Positions 1 to 9,900 of a stretch of DNA of 64,000 bases are shown here, one piece after another. The stretch's first letter is position 1. The number at the start of each line of letters is the position of its first letter. A program made the translations under genes and the position numbers. The notes beneath the pieces were generated by a model. The model made no database searches, was not told the DNA's origin, and saw nothing but the letters and a program-made list of their open reading frames with translations. The DNA is from an uncultured Alistipes sp. (GTDB lineage: Bacteria > Bacteroidota > Bacteroidia > Bacteroidales > Rikenellaceae), in the NCBI GenBank assembly GCA_910583985.1, contig CAJTYA010000006.1:1-64000 (forward strand), written 5' to 3'.

Positions 1-57
1 ACGGAAGACGATGATCCTGTGTTGCTTTTCTATACGCTCCGGGAACCCAATCATTAA
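1..57 (+). CDS. 3' end of a gene entering from the left, possibly a 6-bladed beta-propeller protein
   Basis: Only 18 codons and a TAA stop are visible, ending LLFYTLREPNH. The ending resembles the last beta-strand of Bacteroidota 6-bladed beta-propeller lipoproteins, which often finish with a hydrophobic strand followed by a charged tail, but the piece is too short to prove it. The stop lies 3 bases before the next ATG, so this gene is probably the upstream member of the same operon. Function cannot be settled from this window. Confidence 0.5.
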   Translation, partial: TEDDDPVLLFYTLREPNH

Positions 58-60
58 CGA

Positions 61-726
61 ATGCCAATATATCGATTGCCTATGAAAGAGAGGATGTCGC
101 TTGTGATAGCGGGAATAGTGATTGCATTTTTGTTGGTCGTGGATTTTTTGCAAGTACGGCAGGTGCAAAAATGCAGAGAGGAGATTGCCTTGAAAGACTC
201 TGTGATCCAGAAGGAGCTCGTTTCGTCTTTCCGTCTGGATTACATGTCGTCTTGTGTAGCGACCCTGATCCGTAACGACCGTTTCCGTCTTGAGAATGTC
301 GAAATGACCGATACGACCAAACAGCCAAGAAGACTCCGGGACATCGTCAAGCAGGGGCCTGTTTTGGTCTGTCGTTACAAGGAAACTCATTGCCCGCAGT
401 GTGTCGATTTCGCGATGCTCAAAATTCAAAAGATGGCGGATAGTTTTCCCCGTGACCGGATTGTTATTTTAGCCGAATACGAAGAAAATCGTTTGTTCCG
501 GCACTTCAACGAACAGTACAATGCCAAGCAGTTACCCGCGTTCAATGTCAGTACGCTGAATACTCCTCTGGAAGACCTGGCTGCGCCTTACTATTGCGTC
601 CTGTATGAAGACCTCAGTATGGGAGACGTCTTTGTTCCGGAAAAAGCGCTGCCCGATCTCACGACCCGATATCTCAAGGCCGTGAGTGAAAAGTTTGAAC
701 TGCAAGATGGAGAACTATTCATGTAA
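61..726 (+). CDS. membrane-anchored thioredoxin-fold-like protein with a CPQC motif
   Basis: 221 residues. One hydrophobic segment (about residues 13-30) follows a short basic N-terminus, so it is probably an inner-membrane protein with a periplasmic domain. The domain contains C111-P-Q-C114 after a predicted strand (VLVCRYKETHC), the position of the redox pair in thioredoxin-like folds, followed by a helix and a strand (RIVILAEY). A role in thiol-disulfide exchange or as a thiol sensor is inference. The ATG at 82 (MKERMSL) is an alternative start; 61 was chosen because it lies directly behind the upstream stop. The signal peptidase gene follows after 12 bases, so the two are probably co-transcribed. 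Confidence 0.6.
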   Translation: MPIYRLPMKERMSLVIAGIVIAFLLVVDFLQVRQVQKCREEIALKDSVIQKELVSSFRLDYMSSCVATLIRNDRFRLENVEMTDTTKQPRRLRDIVKQGPVLVCRYKETHCPQCVDFAMLKIQKMADSFPRDRIVILAEYEENRLFRHFNEQYNAKQLPAFNVSTLNTPLEDLAAPYYCVLYEDLSMGDVFVPEKALPDLTTRYLKAVSEKFELQDGELFM

Positions 727-738
727 AAGAGAGCCTGC

Positions 739-1578
739 ATGCAGAATCTGGAGACGATAAAAAAGTCTTTGCCGATCGTCATCATCAAAATATCGTTGGG
801 AATAACGTGTGCGATCGCCGTATATTTTCTTGCGCGAATATTCGTCTGCGATGTTTTTCCCGTACCGACGGCGTCGATGTACCCGACGATCGAACCCGGA
901 AAGCGCATCGTGGTGAATAAACTGGTCTTCGGAGCGAGAATCTATAAAAATCTGAAATTCATGCACGGGGATTCGCTGGAAGTGTGGCGCATGCCGGGAT
1001 TCCGCGACATTCGAAACGATGATATCGTCGTTTTCAACTATCCGTTCGGGAACGATACGGTTCACGGTATCGGATTTAAGATCGATATCGTTTATGTGAA
1101 ACGATGCGTCGGATTGCCGGGAGACAGTTTGATGATCCGCAACGGGATATACCGCTTATTACCTGCGGGAGATACCGTAGGGTATGTTCCCAACCAATTG
1201 GCGTATGCAGCCGTGCCCGACAGCACGATCGGTCCCGAAGTTTTGAATTCGACCGTTTTCGACGAAGGGACGATGCATTGGACGACCAAAAATCTGGGAC
1301 CGATTTACATCCCCCGCAAGGGTGTCGGCATACCGTTGGATACTCTGAATTATAAGCCGTATCGGTTTATTATAGAATATGAAACCGGACAAAAACTGAT
1401 GAAAAAACACGATGGAATCTATCTTGGGAACAATCCTTTGAACCGATACACCTTCAAAGAAAACTATTATTTCATGGCGGGAGACAATGTAGCCGACTCG
1501 CATGATTCAAGGTATTTCGGATATGTCCCCGAAACCTTTATCACAGGGGTGGTTTCCAATGTATTTTCTGCGGATTAG
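739..1578 (+). CDS. lepB: signal peptidase I (S26 family), probably accessory
   Basis: 279 residues. An N-terminal membrane segment (about 11-31) is followed by the box PTASMYPT with nucleophile Ser46, and by VYVKRCVGLPGDS with general base Lys121. A C-terminal box E with GDN, then the SHDSRYFGYVP signature, completes the family pattern. The enzyme cleaves signal peptides on the periplasmic face of the inner membrane. About 100 residues between the Lys box and the C-terminal box form an insertion, common in Bacteroidota members. It sits between a thiol protein and a transglutaminase-like lipoprotein, not near lepA or ribosome genes, which suggests a second, dedicated peptidase. That last point is inference, since the rest of the genome is not visible. 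Confidence 0.9.
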   Translation: MQNLETIKKSLPIVIIKISLGITCAIAVYFLARIFVCDVFPVPTASMYPTIEPGKRIVVNKLVFGARIYKNLKFMHGDSLEVWRMPGFRDIRNDDIVVFNYPFGNDTVHGIGFKIDIVYVKRCVGLPGDSLMIRNGIYRLLPAGDTVGYVPNQLAYAAVPDSTIGPEVLNSTVFDEGTMHWTTKNLGPIYIPRKGVGIPLDTLNYKPYRFIIEYETGQKLMKKHDGIYLGNNPLNRYTFKENYYFMAGDNVADSHDSRYFGYVPETFITGVVSNVFSAD

Positions 1579-1611
1579 CAGGGACTGCAGGACTTGTTTG
1601 GTGAAACATGG

Positions 1612-3684
1612 ATGAAGATGAAAACGATGAAAAAGATTACTCTCTATTTTTTTATCGTCCTTGCGTTTTGGGGCTGCAAGGGCGAACGTAAAGCTCAGGA
1701 AGCATTATTGAAGGGAACCTTTCTGCAGGCAGGAAAAAACAGCACGGAACTGCTGGCTGTGTTAAAGCATTTTCAAGATGATCCGCAAAAATTCGAGGCA
1801 GCCAAATTTCTGATTGCAAATATGTTCGACAAGATCAGCCTCGATTCGGCGTCTGTTCTTGAGTCCCAGCCGTTCTACGATCTGCTCGCGGGGTATATCC
1901 GTCAGAATGGAAAATACGAGGATACCGAGATTTATTATTATTTGTGCGACAGTCTTAAAAATCAATACCCGGACTCCACAGTCCGCGTGGCTGGCCAATA
2001 CAGGCTCGACAATACGTTCCTGTCCGCACGGTTTCTGATCGATCACATCGATCGTGCATTCGAAGCGTGGCACAATGCGCCATGGAAGGATCAAGTCGAT
2101 TTCGAGGACTTTTGCAATTATATTTTACCCTACAAGAGCGGCAATGACTATTGGGGCGACAGCCGCCGGTATTTCAGAACGAAATACGCAGACACCGTAA
2201 GCCGTTTTGCAAACGAGTCTTATATTTCGGCCGGGAAATGTATCGACGATACGATCAAGAACAATTTCCAGCAAGACGGTCGTTTTTTCGATAAGTTTCC
2301 GTTCATGAGGCCGACGACTCTGCGTAATTATGCTTCGGCGCAATTGGGAACCTGTATCGAGGCAAACACAACGGTTATTTCCGCGATGCGTAGTTTCGGT
2401 ATACCTGCCGTTTTGAATTTCATCCCTTACTGGGGGAACTCGAATGCCGGACATCATTGGACCGAAATTATAGGAGAGCCCTCCAAAGGACGGTACGACA
2501 ACGAGCAACTTCCGAGTCCTAAGAACCGGGAAGATATTGTGAACGATATGTTCTGGTTCAAATTCGATTGCGAAACGCTGGAAGGAATTCCCGAAAATGT
2601 GCAGATCAGAACATGCAGAACCGTCCCGAAAGTGTTCCGGTGCAATTACGCGATCCGGTTGGACGGCCTGGCCTCGATCGCTCCGACCGGCGACATCCCG
2701 CATTTGTTCAAGAATAGGGGATTGGAAGATATTACCGACCGTTTCGTCGATTGTGCCGACATCGATGTTCCGTTGGACGAAGAGAGCCTGCCCGATGAAT
2801 TTGCCTATTTGTGTTGTTATGATCCGGACAATATTTCATGGACTCCGGTTGCATGGGGGAAGGTACGCAATAAAAAAGCACGATTCGAAAAAATGGGGAA
2901 AAATATCGTCTACTTGCCTGCCTATTACAGAGGCGGACGGATCATACCTTCGGGCTCTCCGTTTTTGCTGACACGTAATGGGAAAATAGAATTCCTGAAC
3001 GGTTGCGACAGGATTCATCCGGAGGTAACGGTATACAGTAAAGTCCCGTTCAGAAATCATTGTCTTTATTATGCTTACGTCTTGCTCGGGACCCGTTTTC
3101 TGGCAGCCAACAGACAGGATTTGTCAGATACCGTTCTGTTGCATTCTATCGACAAGATTCCTTATTACGGACAGAATGTGACCGTCGAAAAAGCTCCGCC
3201 TTCGCGTTACGGGATTTTTTATTTCGGGGCGGAGAACGAATACGGATTTATTGCCGAACTCGAATTCTGGGGGCTCGATGAAAACGGCAACGAGGTAGCG
3301 TTGAAGGGTAAACCGTTCGGCAATCCTGGGAGATACGGCAATACTGCACAGGAATTGATGGACGCCAACCGTGAAAGTTTCTTTTACGGAAAGATGGACG
3401 ATGTGGGCTATGTCGGATTGGACTTCGGAAAGCCTTATCGAATTACCCGCATCAAATACCATCCTCGCAGCGATGATAACAATATTGTGCCGGGCGAATT
3501 ATATGAGTTGTATTATTGGACAACAAACGGTTGGGAATCGTTGGGTCGGCAAATAGGCCGCGATGACAAGACGCTCCGATATTCGAACGTGCCTCAAAAT
3601 ACGTTATTGCGCGTTCACAATCATACGCGGGGTAAGGAAAACCGCATCTTTTTATATGACAACGACAAACAGATCTTTTATTGA
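1612..3684 (+). CDS. transglutaminase-like domain lipoprotein
   Basis: 690 residues from the chosen ATG. A TTG start 18 bases upstream is less likely because MKMKTMKK begins a typical lipoprotein signal ending FWGC. The middle holds a transglutaminase-like core: Cys248 in GTCIEANTTVISAMRSFGIPA, His281/282 in AGHHWTE, and an acidic residue in FKFDCETLEG as the possible third catalytic member. The C-terminal 200 residues (AENEYGFIAELEFWGLDENGN, then GYVGLDFGKPYRITRIKYHP) look like a discoidin/F5-8-type beta-sandwich, which often binds sugars. It is probably a surface or periplasmic lipoprotein that cuts or cross-links peptide or amide bonds; the substrate is unknown. It is the last gene of the left-edge unit and ends at a strong terminator. 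Confidence 0.72.
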   Translation: MKMKTMKKITLYFFIVLAFWGCKGERKAQEALLKGTFLQAGKNSTELLAVLKHFQDDPQKFEAAKFLIANMFDKISLDSASVLESQPFYDLLAGYIRQNGKYEDTEIYYYLCDSLKNQYPDSTVRVAGQYRLDNTFLSARFLIDHIDRAFEAWHNAPWKDQVDFEDFCNYILPYKSGNDYWGDSRRYFRTKYADTVSRFANESYISAGKCIDDTIKNNFQQDGRFFDKFPFMRPTTLRNYASAQLGTCIEANTTVISAMRSFGIPAVLNFIPYWGNSNAGHHWTEIIGEPSKGRYDNEQLPSPKNREDIVNDMFWFKFDCETLEGIPENVQIRTCRTVPKVFRCNYAIRLDGLASIAPTGDIPHLFKNRGLEDITDRFVDCADIDVPLDEESLPDEFAYLCCYDPDNISWTPVAWGKVRNKKARFEKMGKNIVYLPAYYRGGRIIPSGSPFLLTRNGKIEFLNGCDRIHPEVTVYSKVPFRNHCLYYAYVLLGTRFLAANRQDLSDTVLLHSIDKIPYYGQNVTVEKAPPSRYGIFYFGAENEYGFIAELEFWGLDENGNEVALKGKPFGNPGRYGNTAQELMDANRESFFYGKMDDVGYVGLDFGKPYRITRIKYHPRSDDNNIVPGELYELYYWTTNGWESLGRQIGRDDKTLRYSNVPQNTLLRVHNHTRGKENRIFLYDNDKQIFY

Positions 3685-3722
3685 TCAAGGCATTGGGGGG
3701 CATCCGATCGATGTATTGATTG

Positions 3723-3762
3723 AATATCGGGGCGGTTCGGGAGGACCGCTCCGATATTTTTT
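3723..3762. terminator. bidirectional intrinsic terminator between convergent operons
   Basis: A 14-pair stem (3723-3736 with 3745-3758, one G-U pair) closes on an 8-base loop and runs into TTTTTTATT. The stop codon of the minus-strand RND permease overlaps the T tract, so one hairpin probably serves both operons. Confidence 0.8.
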
Positions 3763-6700
3763 ATTCGGCCGGAAGGAGTAGCGTTCCTTTTCCGTTTTTC
3801 CGTCCTTTTCGTTTTTTCCGTTTTTTCAACGCCATGGGGACGAACAGGGGAAGGAAGAATATCAGAGCGATGATCGAACAGGCCATGCCGCCCATCGTGC
3901 AGATGGCGAAAGCGAACCAGAACACCTCCGACTCGCCCTCCAGCAGGAACGGGATCAGTCCGAGCACCGAGGAGAGGATGGTGAGCATGATCGGGATGAT
4001 TTTGTGGTTATAGGATTTGAGGTAGTTTTTCAGCGAGGGGCCTTTCTCTTCCCTGCATGTGATGTTGTATTGGTTGACGATATAGATTCCGGCGTTGACG
4101 ACGGTCCCGCACAACAGGACGAACCCGGCGAAGCCCCCCTGGTCGAACGTGTATCCGGTCAGGGCGAATATCAGGAAGGCTCCGATGAATGAGACAGGAA
4201 TCAGCGAGAGTATGATCAGCGGTTCCCTAAGCGATTCGAACAGGATCGCGCAGAAGAAGTAGATAATGGCTACGATCAGCAGGATCAGCAGGTAGCTTTT
4301 GTTTGCGGCGCTTCCCCACGACCAGTAATTCTGACTGACTTTAGCCTTGAATCCGACGGGCAACACTTCGCTGTTGAGCCGTTTCTCCTCGTCCCAGATC
4401 GTCTTTACGGCGAGTTCTCCGGGACCGACGAAGTCGTACGCTACGATCAGCGTGTACTGCTGGGCCGTTTTGTAAATATCGTTCCCCGTGCGGCGTTTGG
4501 CGACTTCTCCCAGCTCGGAGAAACGGATCTCCGTGCCGTTGACCGGCAGGTAGTCGTGGTTCAGGTGCCACACGTCGAAGCGTTCCCGATCGGAAGACAC
4601 CAGCGACACGGGCAGGGAGGCGGTTCCATCGAAGTAGGTTGTGATCCGCCTGTCGTGCAGTTGTTGCTGAAGGGCCCCGTACAGGCTGTACAGGCTGGTT
4701 CTGTTGACCGCGATCTTGTCGGGGAGGAAGTCGATGTAGTATTCGTTGCGGGATAGTGCATTGCCCCAGGAGACCCGTCCGTAGATTCCGGGGTCTTCGA
4801 TGCGCTTGTTTTTGCGGAGCTGCTTGACCGACTCTTCCGCATAACGATACAACTGCTCGTAATTGTAACCGGAGAGGACGATCCGCTGCGATTTGTATCC
4901 TGTCGCGACCGAATTGTTGAACCCGTTCTGGTCGATTCCGGACACGTTCCATGTCGCGCCGCCGTACTGGGCGGCCTTGCCGATGACGATCTGTTTGAGG
5001 TAGAGGGGAAATCCGCTCTTTTCCGCCTCTTTTTTGAAAGTCACGTTGATGTTTCCGTTGTTGTATGCGTAGATGCTGGTCCGGAACATGTCTATTTCGT
5101 CGAACTGGCTCAACGTGTTTTCCATCATCTTCATCACGTCGTTGAGCTGCTGCACGGTGCATCCTTCGGGCATGGCCGCGAAGATCGTGAGTGTCGGCCG
5201 CTCCGGCTGGCGGTAGTAGTTCGTTCCGGAAGTGCCGGTCATGAACAGCCGCAGGGCTCCGCCCAACGACTTTTCGACCGCCGATTTCAGGTGTTCCTGA
5301 TACCAGTCGCTCCCGATTGTCTTGTTGTACAGTTTGGCTTTCCAGGTCTCTTCCTCCCCCCGTTTCGTTTCCATCTTCATGGGCAGCATGTGGACCGGCA
5401 ATCCGAATCCCAACACAATCAGGAGGATAAATACCCATTTATGCCGTTTCCCGAACAGGATATACCGGCCGTAGATTCTGTTGAATTTCAGCAACCGTCT
5501 CGATTTGCGGCGGGAGAGGTACCGTTTTTTCTGACGGATGGGCAGTTTGTCCATCAGCGCCGGGACGAAAATGAGCGCGATGAAGATCGAAATGGCAAGG
5601 TTGACGATGATAACCGCGGAGAACTCGGCCAGATTCGCCTTCTGCTGTTCGGGAAGAAAGAACACAATCGTCAGCGATCCGATGGTCGTCAGCACGGCCG
5701 CCAGAATCGCGAGAAAGGCTTTCCGGTTCCGATAGTAGCCGTAGTGATCGACCATGATGATCGACGTGTCGATGATAATTCCCAGCGATACGGTGATTCC
5801 GGCGAGCGAATAGAGGTGTATTTCGAGGTTCAGCAGATAATAGAAGATGCAGGCAATGAATATGTTCGCCGCGAGGGTGACCGCGATGATGAACAGGTAG
5901 CGGAGCCTGCGGCTGACCAGGTAGACGAACAGCAGCAGAATCACGACCGAGAGCACCGTCCTCAGAACGATCTTATGGAGTTCCGCCCTGACATACTCCG
6001 ACGAATCGTAGGCCAGTGTGGCGGAAAATTTCGGGGGAAACGTTTTCTCCAGTTCGGACATGCGGGTCTTGACCCGGTCGGCGAGCTGGATCGTATTGAC
6101 ATACTTTTCGGGAGTTACGGTCAGGTTGATCGTGTTCAGCCCGTTGATTCTGAAATAGTAGGCGGGCAACTGTTCCTTGTAGGCGACCGAGGCGAGGTCG
6201 CGCAGCAGGACGATCCTCCCGTTGACGTTCTTTACCGGGATCGTTTCGAAATCGACCTCTTCACCGCCGTTTCCCAGCAGGACGGCGATCTGCCGGGGAA
6301 TGCTGTCCCCGTTCCGTTCCGTCGCATTCCCCACGACGTTGTGCCCCGCCGCTCCGGTCTGGATCGCGGTTGTCAGTTCGGAGAGGGATATGTCGTAATG
6401 CGTGAGTTTGTCCGGGTCGAACCGGATTTCGATATAGTAGGGCGTCGCTCCGGAAAGTTCCACCTTGCTGACTCCCGGAATCAGGGCCAGCCGCTTGACG
6501 ATGTGTTCCTCCGCATATCGCTGTATCTGCTGGGTCGGAACCCCCGCATGGAGCGTATAGGTCAGGATCGGGTTGACCTGCTCGCCGGACGACGCGGCCG
6601 AGAGGGTAGGGTAGGAGACCCCGGCGGGCAGTTTCGGATAGAGCTGTCTCATCAGAGAGGCGATCTCGAACCGCACGGCATCGGTGTTCACATGCTTTTT

Positions 6701-6997
6701 GAAGGATACGTCGACCCGTCCGCCGCCCTGGTAAGTGACCGAATTGACATGCTCCACTCCCTGCACCGACATGATCATTCCTTCGATTTTGGATGTAACG
6801 TCCGCCTCTATGATCCGGGCCGAGGCGTTGTTCCAACTGTAATTCACGCTCACGCCCCGCTGTTCCCCCGAAGGCGTGTACTGTATGTTCAGCAGCGGCA
6901 TGATCCCGGCCCCGATCACGACCAGAACGAGCACGATCAGTATGACCGAAAAGGAGGAGATCCGCGAAAAGACGGTATGTGCTTCGTCCCTGCTCAT
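3761..6997 (-). CDS. RND efflux permease, second subunit (AcrB/MdtC-like)
   Basis: 1078 residues, normal for the family. Proton-driven inner-membrane pump protomer with an N-terminal membrane helix, two large periplasmic porter/docking loops and a TM2-6 and TM8-12 pattern. TM4 carries GIIIDTSIIMVDHY, with the Asp expected in the proton relay but not the second Asp of AcrB. Its ATG overlaps the TGA of the upstream permease gene (ATGA), which implies translational coupling. It differs clearly in sequence from that neighbour, so the two are paralogues and not a recent duplicate. The C-terminus is very basic (KKRKKRKGRKNGK). Substrates are unknown. Last gene of the tolC-adaptor-permease-permease operon. 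Confidence 0.92.
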   Translation of the reverse strand: MSRDEAHTVFSRISSFSVILIVLVLVVIGAGIMPLLNIQYTPSGEQRGVSVNYSWNNASARIIEADVTSKIEGMIMSVQGVEHVNSVTYQGGGRVDVSFKKHVNTDAVRFEIASLMRQLYPKLPAGVSYPTLSAASSGEQVNPILTYTLHAGVPTQQIQRYAEEHIVKRLALIPGVSKVELSGATPYYIEIRFDPDKLTHYDISLSELTTAIQTGAAGHNVVGNATERNGDSIPRQIAVLLGNGGEEVDFETIPVKNVNGRIVLLRDLASVAYKEQLPAYYFRINGLNTINLTVTPEKYVNTIQLADRVKTRMSELEKTFPPKFSATLAYDSSEYVRAELHKIVLRTVLSVVILLLFVYLVSRRLRYLFIIAVTLAANIFIACIFYYLLNLEIHLYSLAGITVSLGIIIDTSIIMVDHYGYYRNRKAFLAILAAVLTTIGSLTIVFFLPEQQKANLAEFSAVIIVNLAISIFIALIFVPALMDKLPIRQKKRYLSRRKSRRLLKFNRIYGRYILFGKRHKWVFILLIVLGFGLPVHMLPMKMETKRGEEETWKAKLYNKTIGSDWYQEHLKSAVEKSLGGALRLFMTGTSGTNYYRQPERPTLTIFAAMPEGCTVQQLNDVMKMMENTLSQFDEIDMFRTSIYAYNNGNINVTFKKEAEKSGFPLYLKQIVIGKAAQYGGATWNVSGIDQNGFNNSVATGYKSQRIVLSGYNYEQLYRYAEESVKQLRKNKRIEDPGIYGRVSWGNALSRNEYYIDFLPDKIAVNRTSLYSLYGALQQQLHDRRITTYFDGTASLPVSLVSSDRERFDVWHLNHDYLPVNGTEIRFSELGEVAKRRTGNDIYKTAQQYTLIVAYDFVGPGELAVKTIWDEEKRLNSEVLPVGFKAKVSQNYWSWGSAANKSYLLILLIVAIIYFFCAILFESLREPLIILSLIPVSFIGAFLIFALTGYTFDQGGFAGFVLLCGTVVNAGIYIVNQYNITCREEKGPSLKNYLKSYNHKIIPIMLTILSSVLGLIPFLLEGESEVFWFAFAICTMGGMACSIIALIFFLPLFVPMALKKRKKRKGRKNGKGTLLLPAE

Positions 6998-9900
6998 CGT
7001 TTATCGTTTTTCCTGTACAGCGCATAATAGAACACGGGGACGTAGAACACGCTCACGAAGGTTCCTATGACCATCCCGCCGATCAAGGCCACGGAGAGCG
7101 GATACTGAAGGTCGGAACCCATATCCCCCCGGTAGAGGAACGGCGCTACGGCCAGAATCGTCGTAAGGCTCGTCATCAGAATGGGTTTGATACGCCGCGA
7201 CCCGCCCTCCATGATGGACCGGAGCAGCGAATGACCGCTCTTCCGCAGTTTGTTGATCGTATCGACCTTCAGAATGGAATCGTTGATGACGATGCCGCAC
7301 ATGACGACGATTCCGATCATCGACATCAGGTTGATGCTGCTGTCCAGCAACCACAGCACGAGGATCGCTCCGAAGATATCCACGACGATTTCGGAGAGGA
7401 TGATAAAGGGTTGCACCAGCGATTCGAACTGCGCGGCCAGAATAAAATAGAGCAGCAGCAGGGCTACGGTCAATACGACGATCAGTTCCCCGATCATCGT
7501 CCGGTTCGAAAAGTAGGCTCCGGAGTAGCTCACATCGAAATCGCTGTTTTCCTGCACCACGCGGTCGATTGTCTCCATCAACCGGGGAACCTCCCTGTTG
7601 TCCGCGGATATGCGGACCGGATAATAGTCGCCCTCCGGACCCGACACGATGTTTTTCAGGTCCCGGCTGCGAGTCTCTCCGACCAGCAGCGAGAGGGGGA
7701 TGTCGGTGCCCTGCGCATTGGTCACTTTGGCGGAGAGAATGTCGGCGGTCCGCTGGATGCGGTCCCCGCTGACCACGGGTATCGAGTAGGTTCCCGCATT
7801 GATCGCGAAGAGCCTCGACTGGTTCATCGCTTTCTTCAGGGCGGAAAACACGGCGTTGTAATCCACCCCGTAGAGAGCCATCATCTGCGGTTTGACTACA
7901 TACAGCAGGTGTTCCTGCCACAGAGCCGGTTCGATATAGGTATCGGGCAGCGCGCCGTTGATTTCGCTCAGCACCCGGTTCAGCTTGTCCGGTTCGGGAG
8001 CCCGTCCGTTTGTGGGCTTGAGATGGGCGACCAGCGTCGGTTCTTTCTGCGAGAAGATCATGTCGAATATGTTTCCCGATACTTCGAACCGGAACATGGC
8101 GTCCGGATAGCGTTCGCGCAGCCTCTCCGCCAGACGGCGTTTGACGGCCGGCAGCGAATCGGCCGATTCGGCCCGGATATACACCGTAGCTTCGGAAACG
8201 CTCTGTTCGTCCGTGTGGGAGAGAACGAATTGCTGGATGCCCGTCATGGCGGTCCGCTGTGTCGCGAGGCCGGCTACCCCGGCGAGCAGTTCGTCCGTCC
8301 GACGGTCGTTCTCTTCGGGCGATATGCGGCTGTTCCAGTCGATGACGAGCATCGTGTCGTCCTGCGTGATCGGCGGAAGTTTCTCCTTGTCGATGGCCGA
8401 ATAGACGAACCAGATGGCGGGCAGAGTCGCCAGGAAAGAGATCCATACGACACGCTGATGCCGGAAAAACCATTTGAGGATCCGCTCGTATCCGCTCTGG
8501 AAGTCGATTACGTTGAGTTTGGCCAGATAGCGGTTCTTCGGACGAAACGTATTCCTGCGGTAGAACAGATAGTAGTATACCGGAATGACGAGTACCGCGA
8601 CGAGCAAGGAAGAGAACAAACCGATCGTAACGGCCATGGCCTGATCGAAAAACAGCGCTCCGGCGATACCGCTGAGGAAAATCAGGGGCAGGAATACCGA
8701 ACAGGTCGTAAGCACCGAACTGAGCATCGGTGCGAACACCTCGTTCGTCGCGGCCGGAACGGCCGCCTTCAGCGGCTCACCCCGGTCCCAATGCTGGGAT
8801 ATATTGTCGATGACGACAATCGAATTGTCCACCATCATTCCGATTCCGAGCACCAGCCCGGAGAGCGAAATGATATTGATCGTGATGCCCAACAGGTGGA
8901 ATCCCAGCAGCGATACGACCAGAGCCAGCGGAATCGTGATGGTCACCAACAGCGGCGTCCGCAAATCCTGCATGAACAGAAACAGGATCAGGCACGCCAG
9001 CAGGGCGCCGACGATGATGTTGCTACGCAGGTTGTCGATCGAGTAGGCCAGCAGTTGGGTCTGGTCCCTGGTAACGGTGAACCGGATGTCGGGGTACTCG
9101 GCTCCGAAATGTCCCATCAGATTGTCGATGGCGGTTTGCAGATCGCTCATCCGTGCGTCCGACTGTTTGATGACCGCCAGCGAAACGGCCTCCCTGGAAT
9201 CGGAACGCACCATTCCCTGCCGGCGCTGCGGATGTTCGATCACCTGGGCCAGGTCCTTGAAACGGTACAGACGGCCGTGCAGGTTCAGGTAGATCTCCTC
9301 GATGTCCCGTTTGCTCATGATGTCCGACTCGAAACGGATGTTGTACTGGTACTCTCCGTCCCGGATCGTCAGGTTCCCCAGCTTGATGTTGTTGTTCGTG
9401 ATGGCCTGCGTCAGAGTATGTTCCCCGATGCCGAGCGATTCGAGCTTCTCCCGGTCGGGAATAATCAGCAGCTCCGGATAGGCCACGCCGCTGATGTCCA
9501 CCATCGCCACCTGCGGTATCTGCTCGATCCGTCTGGCGATCACCTGCTCCGCGAACCGGCACATTTCCATGAACTTGGGCGACACAGGGTAGAGCTCTTT
9601 CGATTCCGCTGCGATGGCATCCGCTTTTTGCTGTTCTTCGTCCGACAGGGTCATGTTGATGAAAAATGCGGGTATGTCCGTCGCACTGGCCTTGATCACT
9701 TTGGGACGGTCCAGCTCTTTGGGCAGGCCCCCCATGGCCCGGTCGATTTTCTCGTTGGTTTCGATGAACAGATAGTCGATGTCGGCTCCGTGGTTGAACT
9801 CCATGAAGATCGTCCCCGTGCCGTTCCGGGCTTCCGTGCGTATGTTTTTCAGGTTGGACACCTGCATCAGTTGGTTTTTCAGCGGCTTGATGACCGATGC

